Source: Hybos culiciformis (taxonomy: Eukaryota; Arthropoda; Insecta; Diptera; Hybotidae). Taken from it: a DNA stretch of 64,000 nucleotides. The translations under genes and the position numbers were made by a program. Every line of letters begins with the position of its first letter. Position 1 is the stretch's first letter. Location: the NCBI GenBank assembly GCA_964007475.1, contig OZ023273.1:17807922-17871921 (forward strand). Reading direction: 5' to 3'. The notes beneath the pieces are model-generated. The model was not told the DNA's origin and did not search any database. It was given only the letters and a program-made list of their open reading frames with translations. Positions 13,285 to 25,913 of this stretch are shown here, piece after piece.

Positions 13285-14246
13285 CTCCAAAATTATTAGA
13301 TTTTAAGTTTTTTTTTGCAATTTTTTTTTTTTTACCTTAAAGTGAAACATTGAATTTAAAATTTGCAAACTGCAAAAAATTAATAAATATGTATAAATAT
13401 GTATGTATATATCGTATTCAACATTGTATAAAATAGTTTTTATGCACTTAAAATGTAGTTTTCCCTCTTTGTCATTTTCTTTTCTCATAAACGAATTATT
13501 GAAAAAAAAAAACCAAATATTGTTATTTCGGGAGGGAAATGTTAATTATTCTAAGCAAACATTAAAACGCGCTCAATGTCTACCGAAGCAACCTACAATT
13601 ACGACATGGTGGGATATGAAAACAAATTCTACCAAAAAAAGAACAAAAAAGTAGGTAGAATAAAAATTTATTTGCGTATAGAAAATTATATAAAAAAAAA
13701 GAAAGAAAAAAAAGAAAAAACATTTAATAATACTAAATGAAAAAATAGCTTTATAAAGAATAAAAAATTAGCATTTGCTTAGCATCACCATCTGGAGAAA
13801 TCTTAAAAATTATATCTTTTGATGCAAAATGCAAAAATATACTTAAAATATGCAAATTCGTAGATGAATAAAAATTTGATTAATTTTATCTTGATAAAAA
13901 CAGAAAATAAAATGAAAAACGATTTTAGTACGTTTTGCAGCAAGATTATTTGAAACTTAATTATTTTTTTTGAAACGTTAATTATTAAGTTTTTATCGAC
14001 TAAAACACATGCGTCATGTTAATTAGTAATGTGTTATTAACCATTATATTACTAAATCATAACATTTTTCTGATCTCTTTTAATCAAAAATTATGTTGGA
14101 TGTATGGAAATAATCATATCCTTATATAATTAACTAACATTAATACAACTATTTTTTTTGGTATCATCTTTTTGTAATTTTTAAAGGTCTCAAGTTTTTT
14201 TTTGAGTAAAAAATGTAACTAGTTTATATAGGGAGTAAGTTTTACA

Positions 14247-14320
14247 TCTATCTATATACATATAAATGAAATGCTTTTCATTGGTAGATGCATCACCTGA
14301 GAACGGCTGAATCGAGTAAA
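14247..14320 (+). mobile_element. Helitron 5'-end-like remnant
   Basis: The stretch opens with TCTATCTATATACATATAAA after an A, then carries GAGAACGGCTGAATCGA. From memory, insect Helitrons often start TCTATATATATAAAAATG and have GAGAACGGCTGGACCGATT about 50-60 bases in. Insertion between A and T fits. I could not find the 3' end (a hairpin followed by CTRR), so the extent is unknown and this may be a truncated copy. Confidence 0.45.
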
Positions 14321-16613
14321 GGAACATGAGCTAGGAAAAACATGAAAAATTAAAGTTCACAGCGAAAAAGATATTAAATTAAATATTAAAACTACAACCT
14401 ATATTTACCACACCTTACTTTTAAATCCGTAGGACGTTACGATGAACCAGAAACTTTTAAACTAAAGAACCTATAAAAAAGAAGGGCTCAATTAACTTTC
14501 TTGTTACATTTTTTTTTATTAAAAAACATATTTTACACTAACCTTGATGATTTAACCACAAAATGCATCAACAATGAAGAAAAAACTTACACAAAAGAAG
14601 AAAAATGCAGATGAATTGTATAAATAAAAAAAAATTCTTACATTGAATAAGTGACGATAAAAGTGAAAGTTTAAAGAAAAACTAAAATAATAAAGAAATA
14701 AAAAAAGAGATCATGGTAAAAGATTATGCAGAATATTTTCAAGGTCAACATTGTCCCTTTTTTTAGGTGGATAATACAGCTGGAGCAGCTGAATCCAATT
14801 ACACATAATATTTGAAATATTTACATCAAAAAAAAAATTATATATATATATTAAAAAAAACGCTATAAATATTATTTATATTTATATATTAAATATAAAT
14901 ATTTAATTTGCTTCTTCAAGCCACAAAATGAGGTAAATATTTCAAATCTCACAGATGTATTGGAGTTCGTAAAACTAAAAAAAAAAACGAAATGCACTAG
15001 GTAAATCTAAATACATGAAAATATTGTGACTTTGTGATTTCGTATTAGGTGTTTATTTTTAAAATTTATTACAGAATTATTTTATTTATAAAACAATGTT
15101 GTGATGGTGACCATTTTTTAATGAGTTTATGATCGGAAATCAAAATTTTTTAGAACCCTCTCATTTGGGGCTTGCATTCTTCGTAATTTATGCATTTAAG
15201 CATTATTATAGGTTTCTTTTGGATGCGTGTAAATAATTTAGAATAATTTGAATTTGAAAAATTTGAAAAAATGAATTGATTTCATTTTTCTATATTCTCT
15301 GAAATCCGCTGAGTCTGTATAAAGTTAACACAACAATCGAAAGTCTTTCCTGCTTATTTAATGTTCAGTTCAAGACAGAAATAAACACATTCATATTATT
15401 TTTGCTAACAATTTTAATAATTGAAAATTAATTCAGTTTTTTTTGTCTCTAAAATTTTATAATGAAACGAATTGGTAAACTATAATATTTTTGTCACCAA
15501 ATCATATCATTAATAAAATATACTTTTTCTTTACCGTATACTTGTCGTCCTTGCTGAAAACATTTTAGAATGGCTAACGCCTAATTCTTTTTTTTATTTT
15601 CTTTGAATTAATTTCAATCAAAATTCCCATTCAACTGATTTTCTTTTTAATATTATAAAATGTGCAAAACTTTTAGTATGAAATAGAAAAAAGAGTATGA
15701 AAATAAACATACCACAGGATAACAAAATATATAATTTCAAGACATAACTAAAGATAACTTAGATTTTTTTGTTTTGAAAAATAATTACAATAATATAAAG
15801 AAATTTTAAAATCTTGAAACAAATTCAATTTAAGAGTAGAAATGTTTTAGTTGGAGTTTCCAACCAACCAACTAATCGTTATTCCCCGTCAAGGAATTTT
15901 TTTAAAGTTTCAGATTTTAATTCATACAACTCTTGATATTTTCGACAGAATCTCATAGAGAAGCTTCAAGTTTTTTCAAACTTAAGTTAGTTTTTATTTA
16001 TTTTTTTTATTTGGTAAGAATTTTCCATTCACTCAAAGACATAATAATATTGACCAAATTCATTCTTTTGGTTCAAATGAAAGAAAAAAAATCTCTTTGG
16101 AGGCATTTTTTTTTATCATTCCAAGTATAATTATTACATCATTAATGCAATTTTATTTTCTGCAAGAACTTGCTATGTAGACTATACGTACACGCCTCTA
16201 TGTACTTTCACAAAAGTTCAATTTTAGATTGGTATATTATTAATAAATTTAATACTTTTTTTTTATTTCTTAAAAATAAATTAATCTAGATTTATACGTA
16301 TGGTTTTATGTATATTTTTATCATAGACAGAGCTTTAAAAATTCAATTATGCGTGTCTCGATTCTGATCAATATTTAATAGCTTCATTACCAGCAACTTC
16401 TTTTCTATATACCAAAACTGAATTGTATAGTGTTATAAAAATAAAAGTATTATTATAAAAGTATCATATTGTCTGCATATAAAATTATTGAAAACCTAGT
16501 TTAATTTATATTTTTCATACATTTTATCAATTCAATTTTGTTACAATTTTAAACAACTTATTATATTATTTAAAAAAAAATGCGATTCAGGTGACCGCAA
16601 GCATAAATATGTG

Positions 16614-16646
16614 ATAACATAATACATAATATATGTATTATGTTAT
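16614..16646. repeat. Short palindrome (14-bp arms)
   Basis: ATAACATAATACAT and its exact reverse complement are separated by 5 bases. It is A/T-only apart from the Cs and Gs in the arms and has no known role. Confidence 0.6.
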
Positions 16647-17143
16647 GTTTTTTTAAACTTTAAAGAATAAAAGTTGTGTGTCAAATTTAAATAAACGCAT
16701 ACAAGTCAGTATTATAAAATTTAATTTCAAACAGTAATAAATTCATAATTCTGATTTAAAAAATGTTTTTCAACGTAATAAACAGCTTGCTTAATGCCTA
16801 AATTTAATTCGTATTTGCTTAAGTTGATACAAAAGCCAAGTACCATAAAAAATCCAGAAAAATTTTGTATAACCTTACAAAGTTCAGTACAGTATCAGCA
16901 AAATTTTTTCGCTGTATAAAAACAATTTTAAAAAACAGTCCAAATCACAGCAGGTTGGGTTAAGTTAATCTTCTACCTATATAATTATAATTCTTTAGTG
17001 TGAATGTGTAATGGTCACGCACCCCTCCATTAAAAAAATTCAGAACTGATGTTTTTTTGCGCGTACCTACAAATATTTCTCAAATATTTTCCAATGAAGT
17101 CTGTGATAGTTTTCTTTGCAACAACAAAATATAAATAAATGAA

Positions 17144-17348
17144 ATGAATGTGCGCCTTCGACATTTTATTCGAAAAATGTAAGTACGGGATATTTCCAGT
17201 CTTTTGAATTGAAAACTAATACTAATATTTCTGATTTAGTTATCAAAAATGTGAGAAATGTGGCTTAATACATATTGATTTTCATTTTTCATTAAATTTT
17301 ATTAGGAATTGTCCGCCAAAAGTGCACATTAATGTTTTTTTTTATTAA
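17144..17348 (+). CDS. Possible tiny two-exon open frame
   Basis: An ATG at 17144 leads to a strong donor (AT|GTAAGTA, exon end 17178). A consensus-like acceptor (TTTTATTAG) lies at 17305, and joining at 17306 keeps the frame open to a TAA at 17346-17348. The spliced product would be only about 24 residues with no recognised domain. A TATAAAAA motif sits at 16915-16922. It could equally be chance splice-like words or part of an unrecognised transcript. Confidence 0.12.
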
Positions 17349-20300
17349 TTATAGTTTTAAGTTAGGATAATAACTATTTGTCCGTATGTACAAGCACTTA
17401 GAATAATCAAGTTTTTATCAATAGGTTAACTATTTTTGCCACCGGATAAAAATTGAGTTATGCGTACACGGATCATGGGTTGAAGCTAGGCTTATGCAAT
17501 ATACGCATTAATATTTCATAAACTAATAACAAATTTTGTAATCAAATTATTTTGTTATTGTATATTGTTATTTTTATAAAAATTATATACATGCTCTAAA
17601 TTTATATAATAAATGAACAAATATTGACATTTTCATAAATTTAAGAATAAATTGTCATGTGAATTGAATATTAAATTCTTAAGATTGCATTTTATGAGTT
17701 TATGTAAAAAGAAAATAAAATTAATTAAAACAAGACATAAAATTATATTTTATGACGAATGTAGTATTAATTCCACTATGTATTTTTAATATGTAAACTA
17801 ATGTAAATTTCTTAATACTATTTTTTGATTTCTGAATAAAAAAAAATCTTTTACAAATTTTCCAGACATTTTTGGCTCGATATTATGTTTAAAATGTTTA
17901 ACCAGGGAAATGTTTTGAAAAAATCACAACGAAAATGTTAGAGAAGAAAAAACTTTTTTTTTAATCCCACACAAAAAATTATATAGCTATCTATATAGCT
18001 AACTATATTGTATGTATTTTTTGATACTAATGAATCTGCTCATGATATTGATGAAAAAGCATATGAGTTTATACACATATCAAAAGAAAATCGTAATTCG
18101 AATCCTATTTCTTATATCAGAGGTGGTCAACTTCATTATATGTATGATTGACTAATTTTTTAAAAAATGTGTCCCTAATTTTTTAAAAAATGTGTATTTT
18201 GCACATACACACATTATTATTAAGTAGTCACAAAAGCATAAAATAAATTAAAAAAGGCATGTCTCCAACCATCTATTAAAGTTTGTTTGTACAGTTAATC
18301 TCTTTATCCTATGAAGTTAGTATATTACAATTATAAAACCAATATCCAAGCATTCACTATATATACAAATAAATTTACACAAAATATTATAACTGTTCAA
18401 ACTAAGATATTTTAGGGCTCTGTTAGACCTATACAGATCAATTTATCAATTGCAAAGTTATTTTTTTCGTCAAATTTTTCGGTCATTATTATTGTATGAG
18501 TAAGTTTCTACCGTATATTGCTTAATATTTTCATATACCTATAACTACATTTTTTAACGTTATGTATTATCGCTTATAGTAGGTTTAATGTGTAGATGAC
18601 AAAATTAAAACAGGAAAAAATAATATAAATTAAAAATAATAATAAATATTCACATTTTATAAATACTATAGTATTTAAGGTAAAAAAAAATAAAAAATTA
18701 AAATAAAACTTTATTTAGTAGGCACATCCTTATTTCAAATCCATGTTTTAATTTTATTTAAATGCTAATGATTATTGTTCTACTGTAGAATTAAATCCAA
18801 TTTTATTTAAAATTTTATAAAATATTAAAATTGATTTGCATAATAATTGGATATGCATCTAACTAATTTTAAAATGTTTTTTAACTTTACAAAACAATAG
18901 TTTTATTGTTTAATATTTTATATAAATAATTTTTTTTTTAATTACAAATTACAACTATAGAAAATTGTGCAAACATTATGAATTTTTTTTGTATTATTTA
19001 ACTCAGTATATTTATTATTATTTTATTAATATTATATCTATTGGTAAATTACATAGGGCTTAATAAAGTAGATTTTTTAAATTTAAAGTCAACTAAATAT
19101 TAATTTTTCACATTATCGATATATAACTACATTCTTACCCAGAAATGGAGCATTCTTGAATATTATTTTAAGCAGAGCTTTAAGCTATTGTTATATGCTG
19201 TTTTTTTTTGTAATGTGACGAAAAACTTAACAGCTAAACGATTTTGAAATTCGATATTATGAAAATCGTTCTCTGTTCAACACATACTAAAATGTGAAAG
19301 AACAGAAATTTTAATACATCTTACTAAGATTAGAGACTGGGGGAATTGTTTTCGACTACGTGATGAGTTGAGTAAAATCGACTAGAAAAAACGATGTTTT
19401 ATTTTAATGATTTTACTACAATGTTATTTAATTCTGAAAAAATAATTAATATTAAAAGTTTTTCAACCCATATAAATACAAATTTGATGGTTAACTTGGG
19501 TTTGTATACACATGTGTCGTAAAACGAAATTATTTATTATTTTAATTAAATTTGTATTCGAACAAATTTAAATTAATTTAAACAGACTGCGGATAAATTT
19601 TTATCTAATTTTGTATAAAATTAAATCTATACGATTTTTTTTTTAGTTGGCTGATTAGTGGGTGCCAAAATATGTTAATTTCATTTAATTTTCTTCAACA
19701 TAAATAAAAATTAAATAAAAGCAATAATAAGTTTGTAATAAAAATGAATCATTTTATGCAAAATAAAAAATTTTAAAGGTGTTTTGCTAATAATTTTCAC
19801 ATTATGTGAATAATTCATTAAGTTGCATATTAGTAAAACATCAAAATTATTTACTTACATGAAGTACGTACGACTCATATTATAATAAATCTGTTATGGA
19901 ATTTAAATTTTTAAAAATAAAGTCAAAATAATATTGACCTAATTTTAATGGCAAAACAATTTTAATGAATTCTACCTTGTGTGCAAAATTTTTCAAAAAA
20001 ATCAATAATATATCAGATGATATTAGATTGTAGTAAAGTTAAACATTTTTTGACAGAAGGAATTTTTTATTTTTAACTTTTGTATTATTTGCTTGGGAAA
20101 ATTTCATTGAATTTCTTTTTAACTAAGATTTTCAAATTCTATACTTTTCAGTTAGATTGCAAAATTAATATTAATGTCTTTTATTTAACAAGCAAAGGTA
20201 AATTTTGGTTTGAACTGGTGATTTGAAATTTTAATTTTGTTAATTTCGCATCGGTTATTTATTGAAAGCTTAAATGAAAGCACTTACTAAGATATTGAGG

Positions 20301-21964
20301 TTGACAAAAGTGTTATAAAGATATTTTATGTTTTTAACATTATTCAGATGGAAACAAGATGCATATATATCTCATCTATAATGTCATCATTGATACTACC
20401 ATTTCATAAAGTTTTCTTACATGATAACACACTAACATCATATGTTAGTTATTCGATTCTGTCTATTTTAATTTCCAGAACATAAATTTAAGTTTTTTTA
20501 AATTTTATTTTGTCAATGTTTGAGACAATTTTGGGTCTATTTATTTTCCAAATATTCAATCTAATATTAAAAAAAACTCAGAACATAAAAAAAAGTGCCA
20601 GTATAATTCAAAATTAATTTTTTTTAATATTTCCAGAATTACCTGAATAGTAAAGTACATGATGTTAAATAAACGTAATAAACAGATCACAATAATATAT
20701 AAATATATAATAAATTAAATTTGTTGGTAAAAAACTAACGCTGAAAGAATATGTGTATGTTAGATAGATGGTAGACAAAGTGTCATTTCATATAATAAAA
20801 ACAAATTTCATTACTCTTAGTGATAATTAGATCAAAATCGAAAAAAAAATTTCCAAGTGCAACTTATAGCCATGATCGCTTCCACTGAATCACTGTTAAT
20901 GTAAAATGATTTTATTTTTATTAAAAATAATTTTTTGAAGGTTATTTACTATTAAAATTATTACCGTGGAATTAAAAGCCACGAAAGTTTTTAAAAAAGA
21001 AATCAAGTGGAAATGTTTGTGTGTGTCGCTTATGTATGTTTTTAAATTGTGAACAAATTGTATCAAACTCTTTTATTTATTTTTTTAAAAACATTTCGAA
21101 TCAGGCTTAGATTAAGCTGAATGACAGAAGTGATTTAACAAATTTTTGATTTGTATAAGTCAGGATTTGAACCGGAACCCTCAGTAACAAGGAATAATTT
21201 CCCTTAATTAAAAATGTTTCAGCAAGATTTTTTAGTCCAAATTTTTTAGTCCAGTTTGCAGTTGCGGGTTTCATTGAAAAAACCGCGTTCTTAGGGTTGG
21301 GATATATCCGAACCAGAAGCTCTAATTCTATATTTGATTAAAAAGACCCAAAACTTTTGCTGTTTTTTTTTTTTTCAATTTATACCTAGGTATATATTTT
21401 AGCACTTACATTCTAGCACTTTCAAGGAATATTATAACCTATCATTCCCTTCCAAAACCTTTAAAAGCAAGTAAAAGTATCCAGTACTTTTCAAGCTTCA
21501 AAAATCTTATTCCTTTTATTTTTTTTTTAGAAATATCTAAATATATATGTTACAATTTGAGAATAATAATAAAAAATTGAAATAATTTAAATCCTCATTT
21601 GTGAAGGTTATTTATTCCTCTGCTAATTAATTTTTAATTACACAAAATAAATTTTATGGGTGCAACTGACATTGTTATCCTTGAAGTAGAAGAAGATGTC
21701 TCTTCTGGAAACTAAAAAAAAAAAAATAATACCAGAATTACAAATATTTTTGATACCATAAAAAAATATTATTCTGTTACATAAAAAAAAAATGTTACTT
21801 CCTACTTGCGAGTTACATTTTATTTTAATGTGAATGCTTACCTACATAATGTACATATTTTTTTTTGGAAAGGAGAGAATTAAATTTTAAGTCCGAATGA
21901 GAAAAATAAAGAGTAGTAATTTTAATAATTTTTTTTTTAACAATTATTGAAGTTCACAAAAAAG

Positions 21965-22002
21965 TATAAAAACTTTACTTGATGAGCAATTGACATACAG
22001 TT
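21965..22002 (+). promoter_or_regulatory. CPR-2 core promoter
   Basis: TATAAAAA at 21965-21972 and ACAGTT at 21997-22002, 32 bases from the T of TATA to the first base of the initiator. The implied leader is about 45 nt before the ATG at 22044. Confidence 0.8.
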
Positions 22003-22043
22003 GAATTCATACCTTCTTTCAATAAATATTAATTTGAATAAAA

Positions 22044-23418
22044 ATGACGTTTAAGGTTAGTAATTATTTAAATTTTCGAAATTAAAAAATCGGATTTTTT
22101 TTTGGTTCAAAAACTAATAAGAAATGTTAATCAAGAATTGTAATTTCATATCAATAAACGTTAATAGTTTAAAATAAACGTTAATAGTTTAAAATAAAAA
22201 AGTTCTAATTCATAACTCTACGCATAATATTGTGGAATAAAAATTTAGAATCCAGAAATTTTTTTTTTTTTTTGAAAAATAAGTTGATAAGAAAATTTGT
22301 TTTCATTTATAGCCCCCCAATTTGGTGATGGTTAAAAAAAATTAAACTGCAGGGGAAAAATTTATAAGGAATTTTTATATAAAATCTTTAAATCGGATAA
22401 AATTATACATTAGGTGTCGTGGAAAGTCGATTAATAATACTAATCAACGACTCGAGTATTGTTAATTTTAATTTAATTTGAAAATTTTATGAAAAAGTAG
22501 AACTCAAAATTCATTATTGAATCACATCGTACGAGAGAGATATCCTTAAGAAAAATCACCTAAACCTTAAAGATATTTTTTATTTTAATTTTATAATTAA
22601 CTATTTTATTAAAATCAGTCTTTCTTTTATTTTACTAGATTGTTACCTTTTTTGCACTGTTTGCATATGCGTACGCCGGGCAAATAGTGGCACCAGCAGT
22701 TGTTGCAGCTGCACCATTGGCTTATGCCGCTGCACCGATTGCGAAAATAGCCGAACCTGAACCATATGATCCCAATCCACAATACTCTTTCGGCTACGAT
22801 ATTCAAGACAGTGTCAGTGGTGATGTTAAATCACAGCAAGAAAGTCGAAACGGTGATGTCGTTCAAGGACAATATTCCTTAATTGATCCAGATGGTTTAA
22901 GACGTATTGTAGATTACACGGCTGATCCAATTAATGGATTTAATGCTGTTGTTCGTAAAGAACCATTAGTTGCTAAGACAATAGTAGCAAAAGCACCAGT
23001 TGCTTTAGCTGCACCAGTTGCTGTTGCTGCTCCGGCTCCAACAGTTGTTGATGCACGGTTTGCTGCTCCAGCTCCACTAGCATATCATGCTCCAGCTCCA
23101 TTAGCATATCATGCACCAGCTCCATTAGCATATCATGCACCAGCCCCATTATCATATCATGCACCAGCACCATTGGCATATCATGCACCAGCTCGTTTAG
23201 CTTATAATGCACCAGCACAACTAGCGTATCATGCACCAGCTCCTTTGGCTTATCATGCATCAACACCATTAGCTTATCATGCACCAGCCTCGTTGGCATA
23301 TTCTGCACCGATCACCAAATTAGCAGCTCCTGCTTCCATCGCTTACAGTAGTTCAGCCCATCTAGCTCCAGCACCATTAGCTCGATTAGGCTACAACACC
23401 CACGCTTTAGTACATTAA
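22044..23418 (+). CDS. RR-2 cuticular protein with YHAPAPLA repeats (CPR-2)
   Basis: Secreted chitin-binding cuticle protein. Exon 1 is 22044-22055 (MTFK, AAG|GTTAGT donor) and exon 2 is 22639-23418 after a TTTACTAG acceptor; the 583-bp phase-0 intron splits the signal peptide. The precursor is about 263 residues: signal peptide to about residue 17 (AYAYA), an Ala-rich spacer, RR-2 domain at about 45-114 ([17 protein letters not shown] ... DYTADP ... [11 protein letters not shown]), then a long tail with roughly ten tandem [12 protein letters not shown] octapeptides (about 23070-23300), several with substitutions such as YNAPAQLA. The tail has no Cys, in line with low-complexity cuticle proteins stiffened by cross-linking. 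The repeat DNA (24-bp unit) is prone to copy-number change. Confidence 0.94.
22156..22197. repeat. Two-copy 20-bp tandem repeat in the CPR-2 intron
   Basis: AAACGTTAATAGTTTAAAAT occurs twice in direct succession without a mismatch, which points to a recent local duplication. Confidence 0.85.
23070..23300 (+). repeat. 24-bp coding minisatellite in CPR-2
   Basis: Tandem 24-bp units encode variants of YHAPAPLA. They form the C-terminal tail of the cuticle protein. Confidence 0.85.
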
Positions 23419-23532
23419 TTAAGACGGATTATATAACATTCAAGAACTGGACAAAGATATTATTTTAAATTCTTTAACCGAACTGTGTTACTATTTATTA
23501 TATTTTTATTTTGATTGTCAGAAAACAAAATT

Positions 23533-23538
23533 AATAAA
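23533..23538 (+). other. Likely polyadenylation signal of CPR-2
   Basis: AATAAA about 115 bases past the CPR-2 stop. Confidence 0.5.
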
Positions 23539-24919
23539 TTTTTTAATATTTTGAAATAACGATTAATTTTAAATTTCTCCGACAAAAAGATTAACCTTTT
23601 TTTAGCGAAGTTTATAGCTTTGGCAGCTTGGAAACAATTATTAATGATTAAATGTCAAACTGTGACCGTCTTCTCTCTAACGCAAAACAGTAATTTGAAA
23701 AATAATAGATAGCGCACATGAAGTAAAGTACAAAACCAAAAGCACATTTTGTTTTACTTTACATTACTTCAGAAACCGATTTTAACCAAAATTCATTTAA
23801 CAATTAATAAAATCAAAATCATTAATGCCCCTCACTCAACTTTTTCTACTAGATTTGTTTTGGGATTTTAATTCTAAATTTAAAGTTTTTCAATGTATGG
23901 AAGAAAATATTTCCAAGCGGAGTGTAGACTTTGAGGAACCAAAAAACCATTATGTTTAGACCCCGAAACCGGTCATTAATGTTTTGAAGATATTTGATGA
24001 ATTTTGTACTTTCGATCCATACGTTATAAATTTGTATTTGTTCTAGCAAATTCAAGAAACAATTTTTTTTTACAAATATTTTACTATCGAGTATCAATTC
24101 TTCTTAATAATGAATTATGAAGTTTAGTGATAATGATAATGCGTAGTGCGTACCTATGTTATTCTCAAATGGAATTATTAGTTTTTAATTAAATCATTTT
24201 CTCGAATCGAAAAACAATCTCGAGATCATTATTAATGTTTGACATTGAACATAATAAGTAAAATATTCTCGTTAAAATCTATGTATAATAAATATTTATT
24301 GTTGTTATGCTAAAACAAAAAGATTTTCACAGAAATATTATTCGGCATTCTTTTAAGCACAGTAACTTAAATCACATTATCTTTGGCGGGAAAAAATAAT
24401 GGATTTATTATTTTCATGTTTTTGCATATCACATTACCATTTTTTTAAATAAATTAATGGCAATAAAAAACAACATAATTGGTTTTTATCAAAGACAAAT
24501 TACCACTTAAGATAACAGCTGCTGTTTCTATTTTTCAAGTAGTTTCTTTGATTATAATATACTAATTCTTTCTAAGTTATTTGCAATAATATGTTTTTAA
24601 TCTTTCATGAAAGCTTGTTTGAGAAAAATTTTTGGCTTTCTATCTAATGTGAATAATAATTAATTTTTATAACTACTGGTTATGCATAGGCATCATAATA
24701 ATCAATTATGGCAAAAAATGTTCAAAAACTTAAATAAACCAATATTTTTAAGCTTTTTCATAAATTAAAAATATTCGTTCTTATCTGTATTAAAAACAAA
24801 TGTAATTCATTTTTCAATCTTAATGCATGTTTAAAAAAAGATTTGAATTTAGAGACATTTTATTTTATATTCCTTCTCTTATCTCATAACAAAAATTGAA
24901 ATAAGAAATTATTTTCAAT
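23539..24919. other. Intergenic between convergent CPR-2 and CPR-3
   Basis: A/T-rich. A loose inverted pair around GTAAAGTA words occurs at about 23718-23770. The 82-codon minus frame at 23849-24097 has no recognisable domain and no promoter and is probably chance. Confidence 0.55.
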
Positions 24920-24925
24920 TTTATT
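24920..24925 (-). other. Likely polyadenylation signal of CPR-3
   Basis: AATAAA on the minus strand, about 46 bases past the CPR-3 stop. Confidence 0.5.
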
Positions 24926-24970
24926 AAAATAATAAATTTCTATGTTTTTTAAATTTAAAATCAATCATTT

Positions 24971-25822
24971 TTACCATAAATTTCTAGCAGCGTATGATAA
25001 TGGGAGACCAGTCCATGATCGAGTGGCAGCATACGGTAAACGAGCTGAGAAGATTGAATTTAATGGTCGAGGATCAACAACTGATCGGGCAAATGTTGGT
25101 CTACCTTCAATAATTCTGTCCCATGGACGAGCTTCTAAAACTGAGCGAGGGAAAGTGGTACGTGCTTCAACGATTGGAGATTGGATAATTGAAGATGAAA
25201 GAACTCTAGATGGATGAACTGAATGGACTGGAGCTGAGAGGATTGGAGCTGGGAGGACTGGTGGGAGGGCTGGAGCTGGTAAAGAAAGTGGAAGTGGGAG
25301 AGCTGGAATTGATAAAGGAACATTAACTGATAGAACTGAAGATGGCAATTGAAGTCCAGCTTCAATGAGTGGAGTTTTGATTATTGGGGCTTCTACAATT
25401 GGAGTCTTAACAATTGGGGTATCAGCAACAACAGCTGTTTCAAATGTTGGTTCTTTCCGAACAACAGCATTAAATCCATGGAGAGCATCAGCAGTATAAT
25501 CAACAATACGACGAGTGCCATCAGCTTCAACAAGAGAGTATTGACCTTCAACAATATCACCAGTTCTGCTTTCTTTTTGTGATTTCTCGTCACCGGTTAT
25601 GGTATCTTTAATTTCATAACCGAAAGTATAGTGTGGATTCAAATTTTCATGTTCAGCAACTCTGTAATGTTCTGGAGCATAAACACCTGAATCGTGTAAT
25701 CCAAGATCACCAGCACTAGCAACGGCTACCAAAGCAAAAAGAATTACAGCCTAAAAAAATTAAAAAAAAATTAATATGATTTCAGCTTGAATCAAAATCT
25801 TATAAACAACCTTGTAAGACAT
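24971..25822 (-). CDS. RR-2 cuticular protein with Pro/Leu-rich and basic tail (CPR-3)
   Basis: Secreted chitin-binding cuticle protein. Exon 1 is 25822-25811 (MSYK, AAG|GT) and exon 2 is 25750-24971 after a TTTTTTTAG acceptor; the intron is only 60 bp, against 583-1205 bp in its three neighbours. The precursor is about 263 residues: signal peptide to about residue 17 (VAVASA), a short acidic spacer, RR-2 domain at about 40-105 ([12 protein letters not shown] ... [18 protein letters not shown] ... [18 protein letters not shown]), then a tail with [15 protein letters not shown] repeats, a Pro/Leu stretch and a C-terminal part rich in Arg and Ser ending in NLW. It lacks the AAP(A/V) repeats of the others and has diverged most. 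The start was chosen from the splice signals; the open frame in exon 2 alone has no ATG. Confidence 0.92.
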
Positions 25823-25875
25823 TATTAAAATAATTTATGATGTGAAAACTCCTGACTAATGAAAAATTCAAATTA

Positions 25876-25913
25876 AACTGTGCTTTGTAACATCTTTAAC
25901 AATTCTTTTTATA
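25876..25913 (-). promoter_or_regulatory. CPR-3 core promoter
   Basis: TATAAAAAG on the minus strand from 25913. ACAGTT starts 32 bases downstream at 25881. The leader would be about 57 nt. Confidence 0.78.

Larger units (their letters stand above)
13285..21964. other. Intergenic between CPR-1 and CPR-2
   Basis: About 8.7 kb of A/T-rich DNA. It contains a Helitron 5'-end-like remnant (14247-14320), a 14-bp-arm palindrome (16614-16646), a possible tiny spliced frame (17144-17348), a short tandem duplication near 18153-18195 and a patch of higher complexity near 19320-19375. No recognisable protein gene. Confidence 0.6.

Noticed and set aside
21158..21200. tRNA B-box-like GGTTCAAATCC on the minus strand
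   Set aside because: No A box at a suitable distance and no T-stem pairing.
22973..23308. Minus-strand frame rich in Met/His/Leu/Val
   Set aside because: Shadow of the CPR-2 repeat array in another frame.
24942..25217. 91-codon plus frame opposite CPR-3
   Set aside because: Antisense shadow of CPR-3 exon 2.
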